Origin: a bacterium
Lineage (GTDB): Bacteria > Myxococcota_A > UBA9160 > UBA6930
DNA length: 45,775 nucleotides
Assembly (NCBI GenBank): GCA_024228115.1
Contig: JAAETT010000102.1
Location: 1-45,775, forward strand
Direction of reading: 5' to 3'
Both the position numbers and the translations under genes were made by a program. The notes under the pieces were generated by a model that made no database searches, was not told where the DNA came from, and saw only the letters and a program-made list of their open reading frames with translations. Shown piece by piece: positions 45,678 through 45,775 of this stretch. Positions within the stretch are counted from its first letter, which is position 1. Every line of letters begins with the position of its first letter.

Positions 45678-45775
45678 CTAAGCACTGCGTCCCCCGCAGC
45701 CAATCGGTTCTCGCCGTGTCGCGGGCCGATTCATGGGGCCCGTATGTCGAAGAAGCGGTATCGGATTGACTTGAC

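Noticed and set aside
1-45775. CRISPR array, tRNA, rRNA, riboswitch or prophage
   Set aside because: No regularly spaced repeats, no tRNA or rRNA-like sequence and no phage structural or integrase genes were seen. The only tyrosine recombinase is a standard XerD.

Overview
The window is a high-GC stretch of bacterial chromosome with very tight gene packing. Many start codons overlap the preceding stop (ATGA or GTGA), and GTG starts are frequent. LptD, a LapA/LapB pair, IHF and GlnD point to a Gram-negative with an LPS outer membrane. The high GC, an exosortase, a wax-ester synthase, an NtrC-type regulator and the gene orders fit a Deltaproteobacteria-like lineage (Myxococcota, Desulfobacterota or Binatota type). 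That placement is inferred from gene content only; there is no rRNA here.

Left part (1-16.6 kb). A degraded mobile-element remnant (87-422) is followed by a twelve-gene minus-strand run, read from right to left: pheA, hisC, tyrA, rpsA, ihfB, lapA, lapB, mutS, an AMIN-type cell-wall amidase, glnD, xerD and a CCA-adding-type nucleotidyltransferase. It resembles the proteobacterial pheA-hisC-tyrA-aroA-cmk-rpsA-ihfB-lapA cluster, but aroA and cmk are missing between tyrA and rpsA. A good sigma70-like promoter (16419-16447) drives it. The leader holds a small ORF with an aromatic-rich stretch and a perfect 10-bp stem. A small hairpin sits between the rpsA Shine-Dalgarno and its ATG.

Middle (16.6-32.8 kb). 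A membrane diguanylate cyclase and coaE read rightward and meet a leftward trpE-G-D-C-F operon (trpB and trpA are not in the window). The coaE/trpF gap is filled by a perfect 53+53 bp palindrome. Further right, all on the minus strand, are lptD, a Crp/Fnr-like regulator, a TlpA-like lipoprotein with CcdA, a small conserved exported protein, dtd and dcd. A 5' piece of a glycerophosphodiester phosphodiesterase gene is joined out of frame to the 3' piece of a methyltransferase gene, which looks like a deletion scar. Then come queG and an exosortase.

Right part (32.8-45.8 kb). A glycosidase-family-1-like protein that appears to have lost its catalytic residues is followed by a sulfotransferase, a DUF502 membrane protein and a small membrane protein. 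Next is the most interesting unit: two tandem, similar 2TM-domain histidine kinases. The second is fused in frame to a complete NtrC-type sigma54 activator, and PspA and a four-helix membrane protein follow. Upstream is a near-consensus sigma54 -24/-12 promoter with inverted repeats at enhancer distance. This looks like a self-activating, sigma54-controlled membrane-stress (Psp-type) operon with unusual wiring. The window ends with an enoyl-CoA hydratase-family gene, a double-FHA protein, a divergent wax ester synthase/diacylglycerol acyltransferase and a truncated gene end.
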